Shown in pieces: positions 27,096 to 35,202 of a DNA stretch of 45,181 bases. The notes beneath the pieces were generated by a model. The model was not told the origin of the DNA, did not search any database, and saw only the letters and a program-made list of their open reading frames with translations. The DNA lies in the NCBI GenBank assembly GCA_021413965.1, contig JAIOPI010000009.1, forward strand, positions 1 through 45,181. The letters run 5' to 3'. A program made the translations under genes and the position numbers. The DNA comes from Lentisphaerota bacterium. GTDB lineage: Bacteria > Verrucomicrobiota > Kiritimatiellia > UBA8416 > JAIOPI01. How positions within the stretch are numbered: position 1 is the first letter of the stretch; every line of letters begins with the position of its first letter.

Positions 27096-27410
27096 ATGAT
27101 TACAGAAATCAGCAGAGTCGGAAAGCGCGGCACCTTCGTCATCCCGGCTGACCTGCGTCGCCGCTTTAATGTGACGGAAGGCAGCTTCGTCAGCGCGGAG
27201 GAAACCGCAGAGGGCATCCTGCTTCGCCCCACCGCGATCATGCCCATGGAGACTTACAGCGTGGTGCGCAAAGCTGAGTTCCTGCTGTCCAACGCGGTCG
27301 ATGCGGCGGACTACGCGGATGCCGTCAAGGTCGTCAAGGCCATGGGCGTGAGCCCCTCCACGATCAGGCATCACAAACCAGTGCGACGCCACGTTAAGCA
27401 GAAAGCCTGA
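27096..27410 (+). CDS. AbrB/MazE-fold antitoxin
   Basis: This 104-residue protein carries an N-terminal SpoVT/AbrB swapped-hairpin domain (residues 3-48: EISRVGKRGTFVIPADLRRRF, then VTEGSFVSAEETAEGILLRP). Such domains bind DNA as dimers. The C-terminal half is helical and basic and would cover the toxin. It ends three bases before the PIN-domain gene, the usual antitoxin-toxin order. An AAGGCGG stretch about ten bases before the ATG is a reasonable ribosome site. Autorepression of the operon by the antitoxin is expected from the family but not shown. The pair sits immediately after the 205-base palindromic element. Confidence 0.82.
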   Translation: MITEISRVGKRGTFVIPADLRRRFNVTEGSFVSAEETAEGILLRPTAIMPMETYSVVRKAEFLLSNAVDAADYADAVKVVKAMGVSPSTIRHHKPVRRHVKQKA

Positions 27411-27413
27411 TCC

Positions 27414-27815
27414 ATGGCGCGTGTCTTTCTTGACGCGAACGTTCTGTTCTCCGCGGCCTACCGCGGCGACACGGGGCTCCGCAAGCTTTGGGGCCTGCCT
27501 GCGGTGGAGTTGGCAACATCCGAATACGCCATTCAGGAAGCCACCGCGAATCTACCCCATGCGGATCAGTGCGCACGCCTGCGAGAGCTGCTCAAATCGG
27601 TGCAGGTTGTGCGACAACCGAATCCTCCACCGGACCTTCCACCCGGCACAACCCTGCCCCAAAAGGACGTGCCGATCCTGCAGGCGGCCATCGCGGCCCG
27701 TGCGGATATCCTCCTAACGGGCGACATCACCCACTTCGGACGGTACTACGGCAAGACCTTGGGCGGCGTCTGCGTGCTTCCCCCAGCAAGCTTTCTCCGA
27801 AGCGTACCCCCGTGA
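27414..27815 (+). CDS. PIN-domain ribonuclease toxin (VapC-like)
   Basis: The 133-residue protein is a PIN-domain nuclease. D7 in VFLDANVLFSA, an acidic residue near E42 (AIQEATANL), D85 in LPQKDVPILQAA and D104 in ILLTGDITHF supply the Mg-binding acidic cluster. VapC-like toxins cleave tRNA or rRNA when the antitoxin is degraded. The gene follows its antitoxin by three bases and is presumably translated with it. Length is typical and no truncation is seen. The family also includes PIN proteins outside toxin-antitoxin modules, but the pairing here favours a toxin. Confidence 0.83.
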   Translation: MARVFLDANVLFSAAYRGDTGLRKLWGLPAVELATSEYAIQEATANLPHADQCARLRELLKSVQVVRQPNPPPDLPPGTTLPQKDVPILQAAIAARADILLTGDITHFGRYYGKTLGGVCVLPPASFLRSVPP

Positions 27816-27873
27816 ACGCGGACCGTCTCGCCCACGGACCACCCCCTGTGGCCCCCCCCACACATCACCTTCA

Positions 27874-28863
27874 TCAGAGCGCCCGCTCCGCCTCCGCCAG
27901 CACCGCATGCACGCGCCCGGCCGCCTCCGCCCCCTGCCCGTTCTGCCGCTCGCCACGCACGCACCTGATGAAGTGCCGGCAGGAACCGACGAACGGATTC
28001 CGCAGCACCCGATGCGGACAGGTCATGGACTCGCGCACCAGGTGCAGCACCCGCATGGGCAGCGGCCACCGATCACGCGGCGGCGTCACCCGCACCCGGC
28101 CGGCCCTCACCGTCAACGTCCCCTCGGTGCCGACCACCAGCAGCGACGCCGCCATCCCCGGCGTCGCCGAACACGTCGTGATCTCCGCCAGCGCGCCGTC
28201 GGCATACACCAGCTGCGTCGTCACCGTGTCCGGACTCAGGGTCCACGGCAGCACGGTGGTGCCCGTCGCACGCACCCGCACGGGCTTCGGCAGCCCAAAG
28301 GCCTCGAGCAGATCGACAAAGTGACACTGGAATTCCTGCAGCACACCGGTGTGCTCGCGCCCCAGCATGTAGGAATCGGGCTCTTCGCGCGTGGCGCGGA
28401 AAAAGCGCACGTACCGTACCGCGCCAAGGCGCCCCCCGCGCAGCACCGCCGCCGTCTCTTCGAACTCCGGCATGAAGCGATAGTTGAACCCGTTGAACAG
28501 CACGCGCCCCGACGCACGCTCCGCGTCCGCCAGGGCCGCATACTCCGCCGGCGTCGTGGCCAGCGGCTTCTCGCAGTAGACATGCAGACCGCGCTGCAGG
28601 GCCGCCGCCACATGGGCAACGTGCTGCGCCGTCGGAATACAAATGTCCACGGCATCCACCGACGCCCGCTCGATCAACGCCTGCCCGCTGGCGTATCGCT
28701 CCGCAATCCGGAACCGCCGCTGCAAGGCGACACCACGCGGCGAGGACGGGTTGGCGATCGCCACCACCTTCACACCCGGCAGGCGGTGGTACGCCCGCAA
28801 GTGCCACAGTGCCATCTTGCCGGCGCCGATCATGCCCAGGCGAATGCTGTGATCACGTCCCAT
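27874..28863 (-). CDS. Gfo/Idh/MocA-family NAD(P)-dependent oxidoreductase
   Basis: The 329-residue enzyme has an N-terminal Rossmann fold (LGMIGAGKMALWHL, glycine motif near 12-16), the diagnostic EKP at 98-100 in VYCEKPLATT, and the C-terminal substrate domain with the histidine-bearing segment EFQCHFVDLLEAFG. Such enzymes oxidise or reduce sugars, inositols or sugar nucleotides at a keto position. Length is normal. In this context it could supply the 3-keto sugar for the DegT aminotransferase, a known pairing in amino-sugar pathways, but this is inference. It converges on the toxin gene. Confidence 0.87.
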   Translation of the reverse strand: MGRDHSIRLGMIGAGKMALWHLRAYHRLPGVKVVAIANPSSPRGVALQRRFRIAERYASGQALIERASVDAVDICIPTAQHVAHVAAALQRGLHVYCEKPLATTPAEYAALADAERASGRVLFNGFNYRFMPEFEETAAVLRGGRLGAVRYVRFFRATREEPDSYMLGREHTGVLQEFQCHFVDLLEAFGLPKPVRVRATGTTVLPWTLSPDTVTTQLVYADGALAEITTCSATPGMAASLLVVGTEGTLTVRAGRVRVTPPRDRWPLPMRVLHLVRESMTCPHRVLRNPFVGSCRHFIRCVRGERQNGQGAEAAGRVHAVLAEAERAL

Positions 28864-28934
28864 AAGTCAACGTCTCGTCGACGCAATCTAGCCGAATCCA
28901 CCGCCCCATCAAACGTCTTTCACGCCTGGGAGCC

Positions 28935-28960
28935 TGTAGGGGCTCCGCTTGCGGAGACCT
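28935..28960 (+). repeat. Solo left-type REP (half of the BIME family)
   Basis: This copy starts TGTAGGGGC, continues with the hairpin TCCGCTTGCGGA and ends GACCT. The right-type partner is absent. It lies in the 184-base gap between the Gfo/Idh/MocA gene and the second radical SAM gene, 14 kb from the RAYT gene. The gap holds no other recognisable feature. Confidence 0.85.
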
Positions 28961-29047
28961 GTTGATCGGTTCCGAGGCCGGCTGGCTGACCACACGCCCG
29001 GCCCGCATGGAAGAGGAGCACACTCGGTTCGCGGCGGCCCACGGTGA

Positions 29048-30580
29048 CTACCCGGCCACCGCCGCCTCGCGCGGCACCGGCACCACCAGGCGCTTGCGCA
29101 TCATCACCGATCGCGCCAGGTAGCGCGCCTGCACCAGGAGCGTCTTCGCAATCCACCCCAGCATCCGCGGCTGCCGCACGCCTTGCCTCAGCACCCGCCC
29201 GATGAACCCCGGACTCAGGTAATACTCCAGATAGGCCCGCTTCACGACCTGCTGCAACTCGGCCGGCGTCATCGTGCCGAGCTGAAAGTCCGTATGAAGA
29301 ATGTCGAAACTCTTCAGCCCGCTCGACAGGTCGATCTTGTCCTTGAACTCCTCAAACAACTGCGAGCCCGGCAGCGGCGTCAGCACATTGAACGACACAA
29401 ACAGCGGCTTCACCGCCTTCACGAAATCCAGGGTGCGACGAATCGTCGCCGGCGTCTCCATCGGCGATCCGAAGATCACGTGCAGGGAGAAGTTCATCCC
29501 GGCCGCCCGCGTCACCTCCATGCCGTGGCGCAGCTTCTCCACCGTCGTGTCCTTCAGCAAGTACTCCAGGATCTCGTTATTGGCCGACTCCAACCCGAAG
29601 CGCATTTCCACGCACCCCGCGGCTTTCATCTTGCGCACCACGTCCGGCCGCACACAGTCCGCCCGCGCCGCACACCACCACGAGATCTTGAGGCCACGCC
29701 TCAAGATCTCGTCGCAGACGGCGTGGACATGCGATGGGGCGACATTGAAGATCTCATCAAAAAAGACGAAGTGATGAATGCCTTGCTCGCGCACAATCTG
29801 CTCGATCTCATCAACCAGGTTCTTGGGGCTGCGGCGACGGATCGAGCGCTGATTGACGCCCCACTGCGCACAGAACCGGCAGCGGGAGGGGCATCCGCGC
29901 GTCGGCAGAATCCACGCGGTGGGTTTGCCGAAATAGGAAATATCCCAGTAGCGGTCCGGGCTCGTGAAGTCGCGCACCGGAAAGGCCAGGCTGTCGAGGT
30001 CCTTCACCGGCGGCCGCGGCTTCGTGCGCGTGGCGCTGCCGTCCGGGTTGCGATACGCAATCCCGTCAACCCCCGCCAGGTCCGGAGCCAGCCGCGCAAG
30101 CTCGACGATCGTTTCCTCTGGCTCGCCCAGGATGACCACGTCGCCAACGCCCTGCCGGAACAGATGCTCAAACACATGCTCGGAAACACTCCCGCACAGG
30201 ATGCGCAGGGCGTGCGAATGCTCGGCAAACAAGCGCCGCGTGTCGTCCTGATGCGCCGGCGAAAAGGGCGTCACGATCGCGTCCGCCCACGCCGCCGCGT
30301 CCCTAATCCGGCTCAACGGCACCGCCTCGGCCAGCGGATCGATGAGGCGGTACGCGACGCCCGCCCGCTTCAGCATGGCCGCCATGTAGGCCAGCCCGAT
30401 CGGAAACGTCACCCCCGTCTTGATCTGCTGCCCCGCATGGCGCAGCACCACCGGATCGATGCCCACGTTGTCCGTGCGCCCGTCGTAGTGAAAGGGATTG
30501 ATCAGCAGGACGCGATGGATGCCGCCCACACGGCGCACATCCGGCACGGCCACGACTGGCGAGCCAACCCCCAACGTCAT
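29048..30580 (-). CDS. Radical SAM enzyme, BchE-like with N-terminal B12-binding-type fold
   Basis: The 510-residue protein has an N-terminal alpha/beta domain as in cobalamin-binding radical SAM enzymes (VLLINPFHYDGR, then GEPEETIVELARL near 152). The [4Fe-4S] motif RGCPSRCRFC follows, with C230, C234 and C237. HFVFFDEIFNV and MRFGLESANNEILEYL are typical barrel blocks. No DxHxxG cobalamin motif is evident, so B12 use is uncertain. ATG 30580 follows an AAGGGGG stretch; GTG 30583 is possible. Members methylate or rearrange lipids, tetrapyrroles and natural products. The genes around it suggest a role in surface glycan or lipid modification, without specific evidence. Confidence 0.83.
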   Translation of the reverse strand: MTLGVGSPVVAVPDVRRVGGIHRVLLINPFHYDGRTDNVGIDPVVLRHAGQQIKTGVTFPIGLAYMAAMLKRAGVAYRLIDPLAEAVPLSRIRDAAAWADAIVTPFSPAHQDDTRRLFAEHSHALRILCGSVSEHVFEHLFRQGVGDVVILGEPEETIVELARLAPDLAGVDGIAYRNPDGSATRTKPRPPVKDLDSLAFPVRDFTSPDRYWDISYFGKPTAWILPTRGCPSRCRFCAQWGVNQRSIRRRSPKNLVDEIEQIVREQGIHHFVFFDEIFNVAPSHVHAVCDEILRRGLKISWWCAARADCVRPDVVRKMKAAGCVEMRFGLESANNEILEYLLKDTTVEKLRHGMEVTRAAGMNFSLHVIFGSPMETPATIRRTLDFVKAVKPLFVSFNVLTPLPGSQLFEEFKDKIDLSSGLKSFDILHTDFQLGTMTPAELQQVVKRAYLEYYLSPGFIGRVLRQGVRQPRMLGWIAKTLLVQARYLARSVMMRKRLVVPVPREAAVAG

Positions 30581-30678
30581 CACCCAACCCCCTTACCCCG
30601 GGATTGTAGGCCGCTCCGTCCGGCGGATCAAGCATTAGCCTGGCGCAGCCGCAACGCGGGGCGCGCATGTCCGGGCCC

Positions 30679-32676
30679 TCATCGCCCCTGCTCGACGGCC
30701 TGCAAGGCCTGCCGTAAGTTCGCCTGTGCCTCCTGGTACCCGGGATCAAGCCGCACCGCTTCCCGCAGCTCCGGCACCGCTTCCGCCGCCCGGCCCGCCA
30801 GCATGAGCATCCGCCCCAGGTTGTTGTGAGCCACCGCATTCATCGCGTCCAACCCTACGGCCGCGCGCATCTCCTGCAGCGCCTCATCCTTCCTCCCCAT
30901 CCGATAAAGTAGGACGGCCCGGTTGGAATGCGCGTCCGTGTCGTCTGGACGCAACCGCACCGCGGCGTCCAGATGCTCCATGGCCTGCGTCGCCTCTCCC
31001 TGCAGGCTCAACGTAATGCCGAGATTCATATGGGCTTCACCCATGTCGGGGCGGAGGCGCAGTGCCTGCTCATAGGCGGTCACCGCCTCCGCCTGCCGGC
31101 CCATGCGCGCCAACGCCTGCCCCACTTGCACGTGGTTGTCCGCCAACCCAGGCTGAAGGCGCGCCGCCTCTTCAAAATGGCCAAGAGCCTCCTCCAGCCG
31201 TCCCGCCTCCATGGCCTCAAGGCCCAGCCCGTTATGCCCCACCATGTCCCCGCCGGTGACCCGCAACTGGTGAGTGAACAGCGTATGATCGCTGGCCCAG
31301 TATCCCAACTGCCGACGCGTCAGCACGGCCAGCACCAGCAAAACGCACAACCCAACCGAAATCCGAAACCCGCCGCCGGACGTTCGCCCCCCCCCACCCC
31401 TGTCCGGCAAACACCGACCACCGAAGGCCGCCCACGCCACCATCACGAAAATCCCGATCAGCGACAGATACGTATACCGATCGGCCCTGGCGAAGCTGCC
31501 AATCTGTACAAGGCCAATGACGGGCACCAGCGTTCCCAGGTACCAGAACCAACCCACGAGCAGGTGGGGACGCGCCCGACGCTGACCGAGAACCAGCGCC
31601 GTGATTGCCGCCAGCACCACCCCCGCACACGCTGGTTTCCACAACGGCAAGCTCTCCATGGGATGCGGGTAGTACACCGTCAACCCCGCCGGCCACAGTG
31701 CCTGCACCAGGTACCCCGCGTAGGCCGTCGCGGCGTTCGCCACCCGCCACCCCAGGGCGAGCGTGTCCAGCGATGTCAGCATGTCCCCCTCGCCCTGACT
31801 GCGAAAGGCCGACACGCTGGCAACCACCGTCAGCGCCAGAAACGGTACCTTCTCGATCACACAGCGCCAGAGCGCCGCAACCTCCACCCTCCCGCGCAAG
31901 GTGTCGTCCCCGCGTGTGAGGCGCCCCAGCGGCCAGTAATCCAACAGGAGCAGCACGAACGGAAGCGTCACCATCATCGGCTTGGCCATCAGGCCAAGGA
32001 GAAAGCAAAGGAACGTCAGCACATACCACCGAAGCCGGTGGGCCGCGGCTAATGGTCGGGGACCCGCCCCAGCCTGCTCCGCCACCCGATCATCGCCCCC
32101 CGAACTCCGGACGCCCCCCCCTCCCGCTCCCGCATACCGTCCATAGCACCCGAACGCCAGGATCCAGAACGTTGTGCATAACAGCTCCTTGCGCTCCGAT
32201 ATCCAAGCCACCGCTTCCACGTGCAGCGGATGCAAGGCAAACAAACCGGCCGCGAGAAAGGCGGGAAACATCGCCGCCAGGCTTCCAGGTCCCCGTTTCG
32301 CGAGGCCCGTCATCGCGCACCAGGCGCACAGCACCCAGAACAGTGCCACCGCGTTCACCACGTGCAGGAACAGACTCGTGACGTGGTGCCCCGCCGGGTT
32401 GAGCCCATACAGCTCAACATCCAGCATGTGCGAGAGCCACGTGAGCGGATGCCAGTAGTTTGCCTCTTCAAGCGATCCAAAGGCCCACCGCGCACCCGCC
32501 GCCGTCAACCCCGCCTTGACGTGCGCGTTCTCGGTCACGTAGATCCGGTCATCGATGCTGAGGAACTGGTGGGTATGAACCGGCCAGTACGTGATGGTGG
32601 TGGCAAGCGCCAGCAGCGCGGCGAGACCGAGCGTCCACGCCCCCCTACGCGCCATCAACATGCCGGTGCGCCACAT
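30679..32676 (-). CDS. GT-C/TMTC-like membrane protein with TPR repeats (WISERK type)
   Basis: The 665-residue product is the closest here to canonical TMTC/DUF1736 proteins: an acidic first loop (FLSIDDRIYVTEN), HHVTSLFLHVVNAVALF, and HPLHVEAVAWISERKELLCTTFW. About ten membrane helices are followed from about residue 480 by TPR units (MGEAHMNLGITLSLQGEATQAM and similar). The TMTC comparison suggests glycosyl transfer from a lipid-linked donor to proteins in the periplasm, but this is inferred. ATG 32676 is chosen because TATACT lies only seven bases upstream, implying a leaderless message; ATG 32661 or 32718 remain possible. The gene is divergent from the sulfatase-like gene. Confidence 0.82.
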   Translation of the reverse strand: MWRTGMLMARRGAWTLGLAALLALATTITYWPVHTHQFLSIDDRIYVTENAHVKAGLTAAGARWAFGSLEEANYWHPLTWLSHMLDVELYGLNPAGHHVTSLFLHVVNAVALFWVLCAWCAMTGLAKRGPGSLAAMFPAFLAAGLFALHPLHVEAVAWISERKELLCTTFWILAFGCYGRYAGAGGGGVRSSGGDDRVAEQAGAGPRPLAAAHRLRWYVLTFLCFLLGLMAKPMMVTLPFVLLLLDYWPLGRLTRGDDTLRGRVEVAALWRCVIEKVPFLALTVVASVSAFRSQGEGDMLTSLDTLALGWRVANAATAYAGYLVQALWPAGLTVYYPHPMESLPLWKPACAGVVLAAITALVLGQRRARPHLLVGWFWYLGTLVPVIGLVQIGSFARADRYTYLSLIGIFVMVAWAAFGGRCLPDRGGGGRTSGGGFRISVGLCVLLVLAVLTRRQLGYWASDHTLFTHQLRVTGGDMVGHNGLGLEAMEAGRLEEALGHFEEAARLQPGLADNHVQVGQALARMGRQAEAVTAYEQALRLRPDMGEAHMNLGITLSLQGEATQAMEHLDAAVRLRPDDTDAHSNRAVLLYRMGRKDEALQEMRAAVGLDAMNAVAHNNLGRMLMLAGRAAEAVPELREAVRLDPGYQEAQANLRQALQAVEQGR

Positions 32677-32683
32677 GAGGTGG

Positions 32684-32713
32684 AGTATAGACGCGCTCCG
32701 CAAGCGCACACAA
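32684..32713 (-). promoter_or_regulatory. Leaderless-type promoter of the WISERK GT-C/TPR gene
   Basis: On the minus strand TTGTGT (32713-32708) and TATACT (32689-32684) are 18 bases apart. The -10 box ends seven bases before the ATG at 32676, so transcription would start at or next to the start codon. Confidence 0.5.
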
Positions 32714-32743
32714 CACATTGCGAATCAGGCCACGCTTACACCC

Positions 32744-32772
32744 TTGACCCCCGCGCGCCGACTCGTGACACT
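32744..32772 (+). promoter_or_regulatory. Leaderless-type promoter of the sulfatase-like TPR gene
   Basis: TTGACC at 32744-32749 and GACACT at 32767-32772 have 17-base spacing. The -10-like box ends seven bases before the ATG at 32780, and there is no ribosome binding site. Confidence 0.5.
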
Positions 32773-32779
32773 GATCCCC

Positions 32780-35026
32780 ATGCCTGCTGACTCCACCACA
32801 TGGCGCCGACAAGCCGTTCACCGCCTGGCACTGGCTCTCGGCGTCGCCGCCACCTGTTGCCTGTCAGCCGGCTGCGCAAAGCAGAAGCCCGAGACCGCAG
32901 CGCCCATTCGCCATGTGCTGCTCATCACCCTCGACACCTGCCGCGCCGACCACCTCGGCTGCTATGGATACGCGGGTCCCGTCAGCCCCAACCTGGACGC
33001 CCTCGCCCGCGACGGCACCCGGTTCGATCAGGCTCAGTCTCCCTGCCCGCTGACACTCCCCGCCCACTGCTCCCTGCTCACCGGTACGCTCCCCACCACG
33101 CACGGCATCCATGACAACCTGGGCGGGCGCCTCGGGGATCAGAACGACTCGCTCGCCGAACTTCTGCAGCAGGCTGGTTTTCAAACCGCGGCCATCGTGA
33201 GCTCCTTCGTGCTCGACTACCGCTTCGGATTGCACCAGGGCTTTGCCCTCTACGACGACCGCTTCGATCGCCCCGCCCAGGCCGCCAGCATCGCCGAACG
33301 CAGCGGCGCAGAAGCCACCCGGCACGCCATCGACTGGCTGCAGCAGAACGCCACCAACCGCTGCTTCCTCTTCCTGCACTACTATGACGCGCACTACCCC
33401 TACACTCCGCCCGAACCCTTCGCGACGCAGTTCGCCGCGTCCCCCTACGCCGGCGAAGTCGCCTATGTCGACCACAATGTCGGCGACGTCGTGCGCGAAC
33501 TCAAACGGCTCGGGCTCTATGACTCGACGCTCATCGTCGTCGCCGGCGACCACGGCGAAAGCCTCGGCGAACATGGCGAAACCAAGCACGGCTACTTCAT
33601 CTACCAGAGCACGCTGCGGGTGCCACTCATCATGCGCATTCCCGGCCGCAAGCAGGTGGCCACCATCGCGGAACGCGTGGGATTGATCGACATCGTGCCC
33701 ACCATCCTCGGCGCCCTCGGCCTCCCGGTCCCCACCGCCGTCCAAGGCCGCGATCTCGGCCCACTCCTCGCCGGCCAGCCCACCCTCGCCTCATACAACG
33801 CCGACTACCTCGCCGAATCCCTCACCCCCACGAAGTACGGCGCCAATCCGCTCTTCGGCCTCGTGCGCGAAAACCGGAAGTTCATTCTCACCACACGGCC
33901 GGAACTCTACGACCTGGGCACTGATCCCCTCGAGACCTTCAGCCTCGCCGCAACCCAGGCCGATGCCGTCGCGCCCTTGCAGGAAGCCCTCTCGCGCTTC
34001 CTGGCCTCCGCGGCGCAGCAGACCGCCGCCGGGCCCGCCCCCGCCGATGCCGAAGCCCTCGCCAAACTGCGCTCGCTCGGGTATGCCGGCGGCGCCGTCG
34101 TCACCGACTTCACGCTCGATCCCGCCAAGGCCGACCCCAAGGACGTCGCCGCCCTCGCCGAACAGGTCAGCATCGCCATCGGCCTCATCGAGCAGCAGGA
34201 CTTCGCCGGTGCGTCCCAACTCTGCGCCCGCATCCTCAGCCAGCGTGAAGACCTCGCCGAAGTTCATACCCTGATGGGGCAGGCCGCCAGCGGGATCGGC
34301 GACCTCGACACCGCCCGCGCCCATTTCACCCGCGCGCTCGCCTTGGCCCCCGGCGATGCCCAGACCCGCGACCTCCTCGCCGGCGTGCTGGCCGACATGG
34401 GCCGGGACGACGAGGCCGTCGCGGAATATCGCCATGCCCTCGAACGCTTCCCCGACTCCGTTGATATCCGCAACAACCTCGTGGGCGTCTTGACCCGCAC
34501 GGGGAAACTCGACGAGGCCATCGCGTTGTGCGAAGAGGCCCTCCGCCTCGACCCCCGCCTGACGGACGTGCACGCCAATCTGGCATATGCCTTGGAACTG
34601 CAGGGCCGCTCGGCCGACGCGGATCGCCACTATGCCATCGCGCTGCAGGGCGAATCCACGCACGCGGAAGTCTATAACAACCTTGCCAATTACCTCTTCA
34701 CCCGCCAGCGCCTCGATGAGGCCATCGTCGCCTACGAAAAAGCCTTGCAGCTCAACCCGCGCCTCGCCGACGCTCACTACAACCTGGGCGGCGCGTTGCT
34801 GAAGAAAGGCAATCCGGGTAACGCGCTGACGCATTTCGCAACCGCCGCCCAACTGGCGCCGGAAGATCCGGACATCCAGGTCCAGCTTGCCGCCACCCTC
34901 GCCGACCAGGGACGAACCGCAGATGCACTGGCCGCCTGTGAAACCGCCCTGAAACTCAACCCCGGCCACGCCGAAGCCCGCGCCCTTCACGCAAAGCTCA
35001 CCGCCCGCACATCCTCGCCCCCATGA
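32780..35026 (+). CDS. Sulfatase-like TPR lipoprotein, probably a phospho-enzyme and not a sulfatase
   Basis: The 748-residue protein starts with a lipoprotein signal ending in LSAGC (Cys32). A sulfatase-fold domain follows: LLITLDTCRADHLGCYGY (D52), PCPLTLPAHCSLLTGTLP, and AGDHGESLGEHGETKHGYF. Ten residues before the TG, where type I sulfatases carry the Cys or Ser that becomes formylglycine (CxPxR), this protein has T92 in TLPAH. That points to a phosphatase or phosphotransferase-like nucleophile. LAKLRSLGY follows the catalytic domain, then about nine TPR units from residue 455 onward. It may act on envelope phosphoesters while the TPRs bind partners. It has its own leaderless-type promoter. 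Confidence 0.82.
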   Translation: MPADSTTWRRQAVHRLALALGVAATCCLSAGCAKQKPETAAPIRHVLLITLDTCRADHLGCYGYAGPVSPNLDALARDGTRFDQAQSPCPLTLPAHCSLLTGTLPTTHGIHDNLGGRLGDQNDSLAELLQQAGFQTAAIVSSFVLDYRFGLHQGFALYDDRFDRPAQAASIAERSGAEATRHAIDWLQQNATNRCFLFLHYYDAHYPYTPPEPFATQFAASPYAGEVAYVDHNVGDVVRELKRLGLYDSTLIVVAGDHGESLGEHGETKHGYFIYQSTLRVPLIMRIPGRKQVATIAERVGLIDIVPTILGALGLPVPTAVQGRDLGPLLAGQPTLASYNADYLAESLTPTKYGANPLFGLVRENRKFILTTRPELYDLGTDPLETFSLAATQADAVAPLQEALSRFLASAAQQTAAGPAPADAEALAKLRSLGYAGGAVVTDFTLDPAKADPKDVAALAEQVSIAIGLIEQQDFAGASQLCARILSQREDLAEVHTLMGQAASGIGDLDTARAHFTRALALAPGDAQTRDLLAGVLADMGRDDEAVAEYRHALERFPDSVDIRNNLVGVLTRTGKLDEAIALCEEALRLDPRLTDVHANLAYALELQGRSADADRHYAIALQGESTHAEVYNNLANYLFTRQRLDEAIVAYEKALQLNPRLADAHYNLGGALLKKGNPGNALTHFATAAQLAPEDPDIQVQLAATLADQGRTADALAACETALKLNPGHAEARALHAKLTARTSSPP

Positions 35027-35047
35027 CCTGCCTCGCGTAAGGGGCGA

Positions 35048-35137
35048 GTTACGGGAGGGTGTTAACGGCGGAGACCGCCCTCCAAGCTCTGGAGCCGGCC
35101 GTCCCGGCCGGTTTCCGTCAGCGCACCCTCCCGTAAC
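35048..35137. repeat. Cloverleaf element: closing stem plus three abutting hairpins
   Basis: A perfect 14-base inverted repeat (GTTACGGGAGGGTG at 35048-35061, complement at 35124-35137) encloses three back-to-back hairpins: GGCGG-AGA-CCGCC at 35067-35079, CTCCA-AGCTC-TGGAG at 35080-35094 and CCGGCC-GTCCC-GGCCGG at 35095-35111. The 90-base unit lies between the sulfatase-like gene and the first tandem GT-C/TPR gene. It could fold as DNA or as RNA. No tRNA signature is present. Confidence 0.8.
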
Positions 35138-35166
35138 GGGTCCACTGCCGCCTCGCGCAGTTTCAA

Positions 35167-35196
35167 GTGTCATCGTCCGCCACGGGCCGCTAGACT
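35167..35196 (+). promoter_or_regulatory. Leaderless-type promoter of the first tandem GT-C/TPR gene
   Basis: GTGTCA at 35167-35172 and TAGACT at 35191-35196 are 18 bases apart. The -10 box ends six bases before the ATG at 35203, and no ribosome site is present. Confidence 0.45.
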
Positions 35197-35202
35197 CACC
35201 GC

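Noticed and set aside
32693..32708. Further REP copy (CTCCGCAAGCGC)
   Set aside because: It lacks the GTAG end and the matching stem; the short similarity is explained by GC-rich chance and overlaps the promoter spacer.
35048..35137. tRNA or tmRNA gene
   Set aside because: The cloverleaf has no anticodon-arm sequence, T-loop consensus or CCA-like end, and its closing stem of 14 bp is too long for a tRNA.
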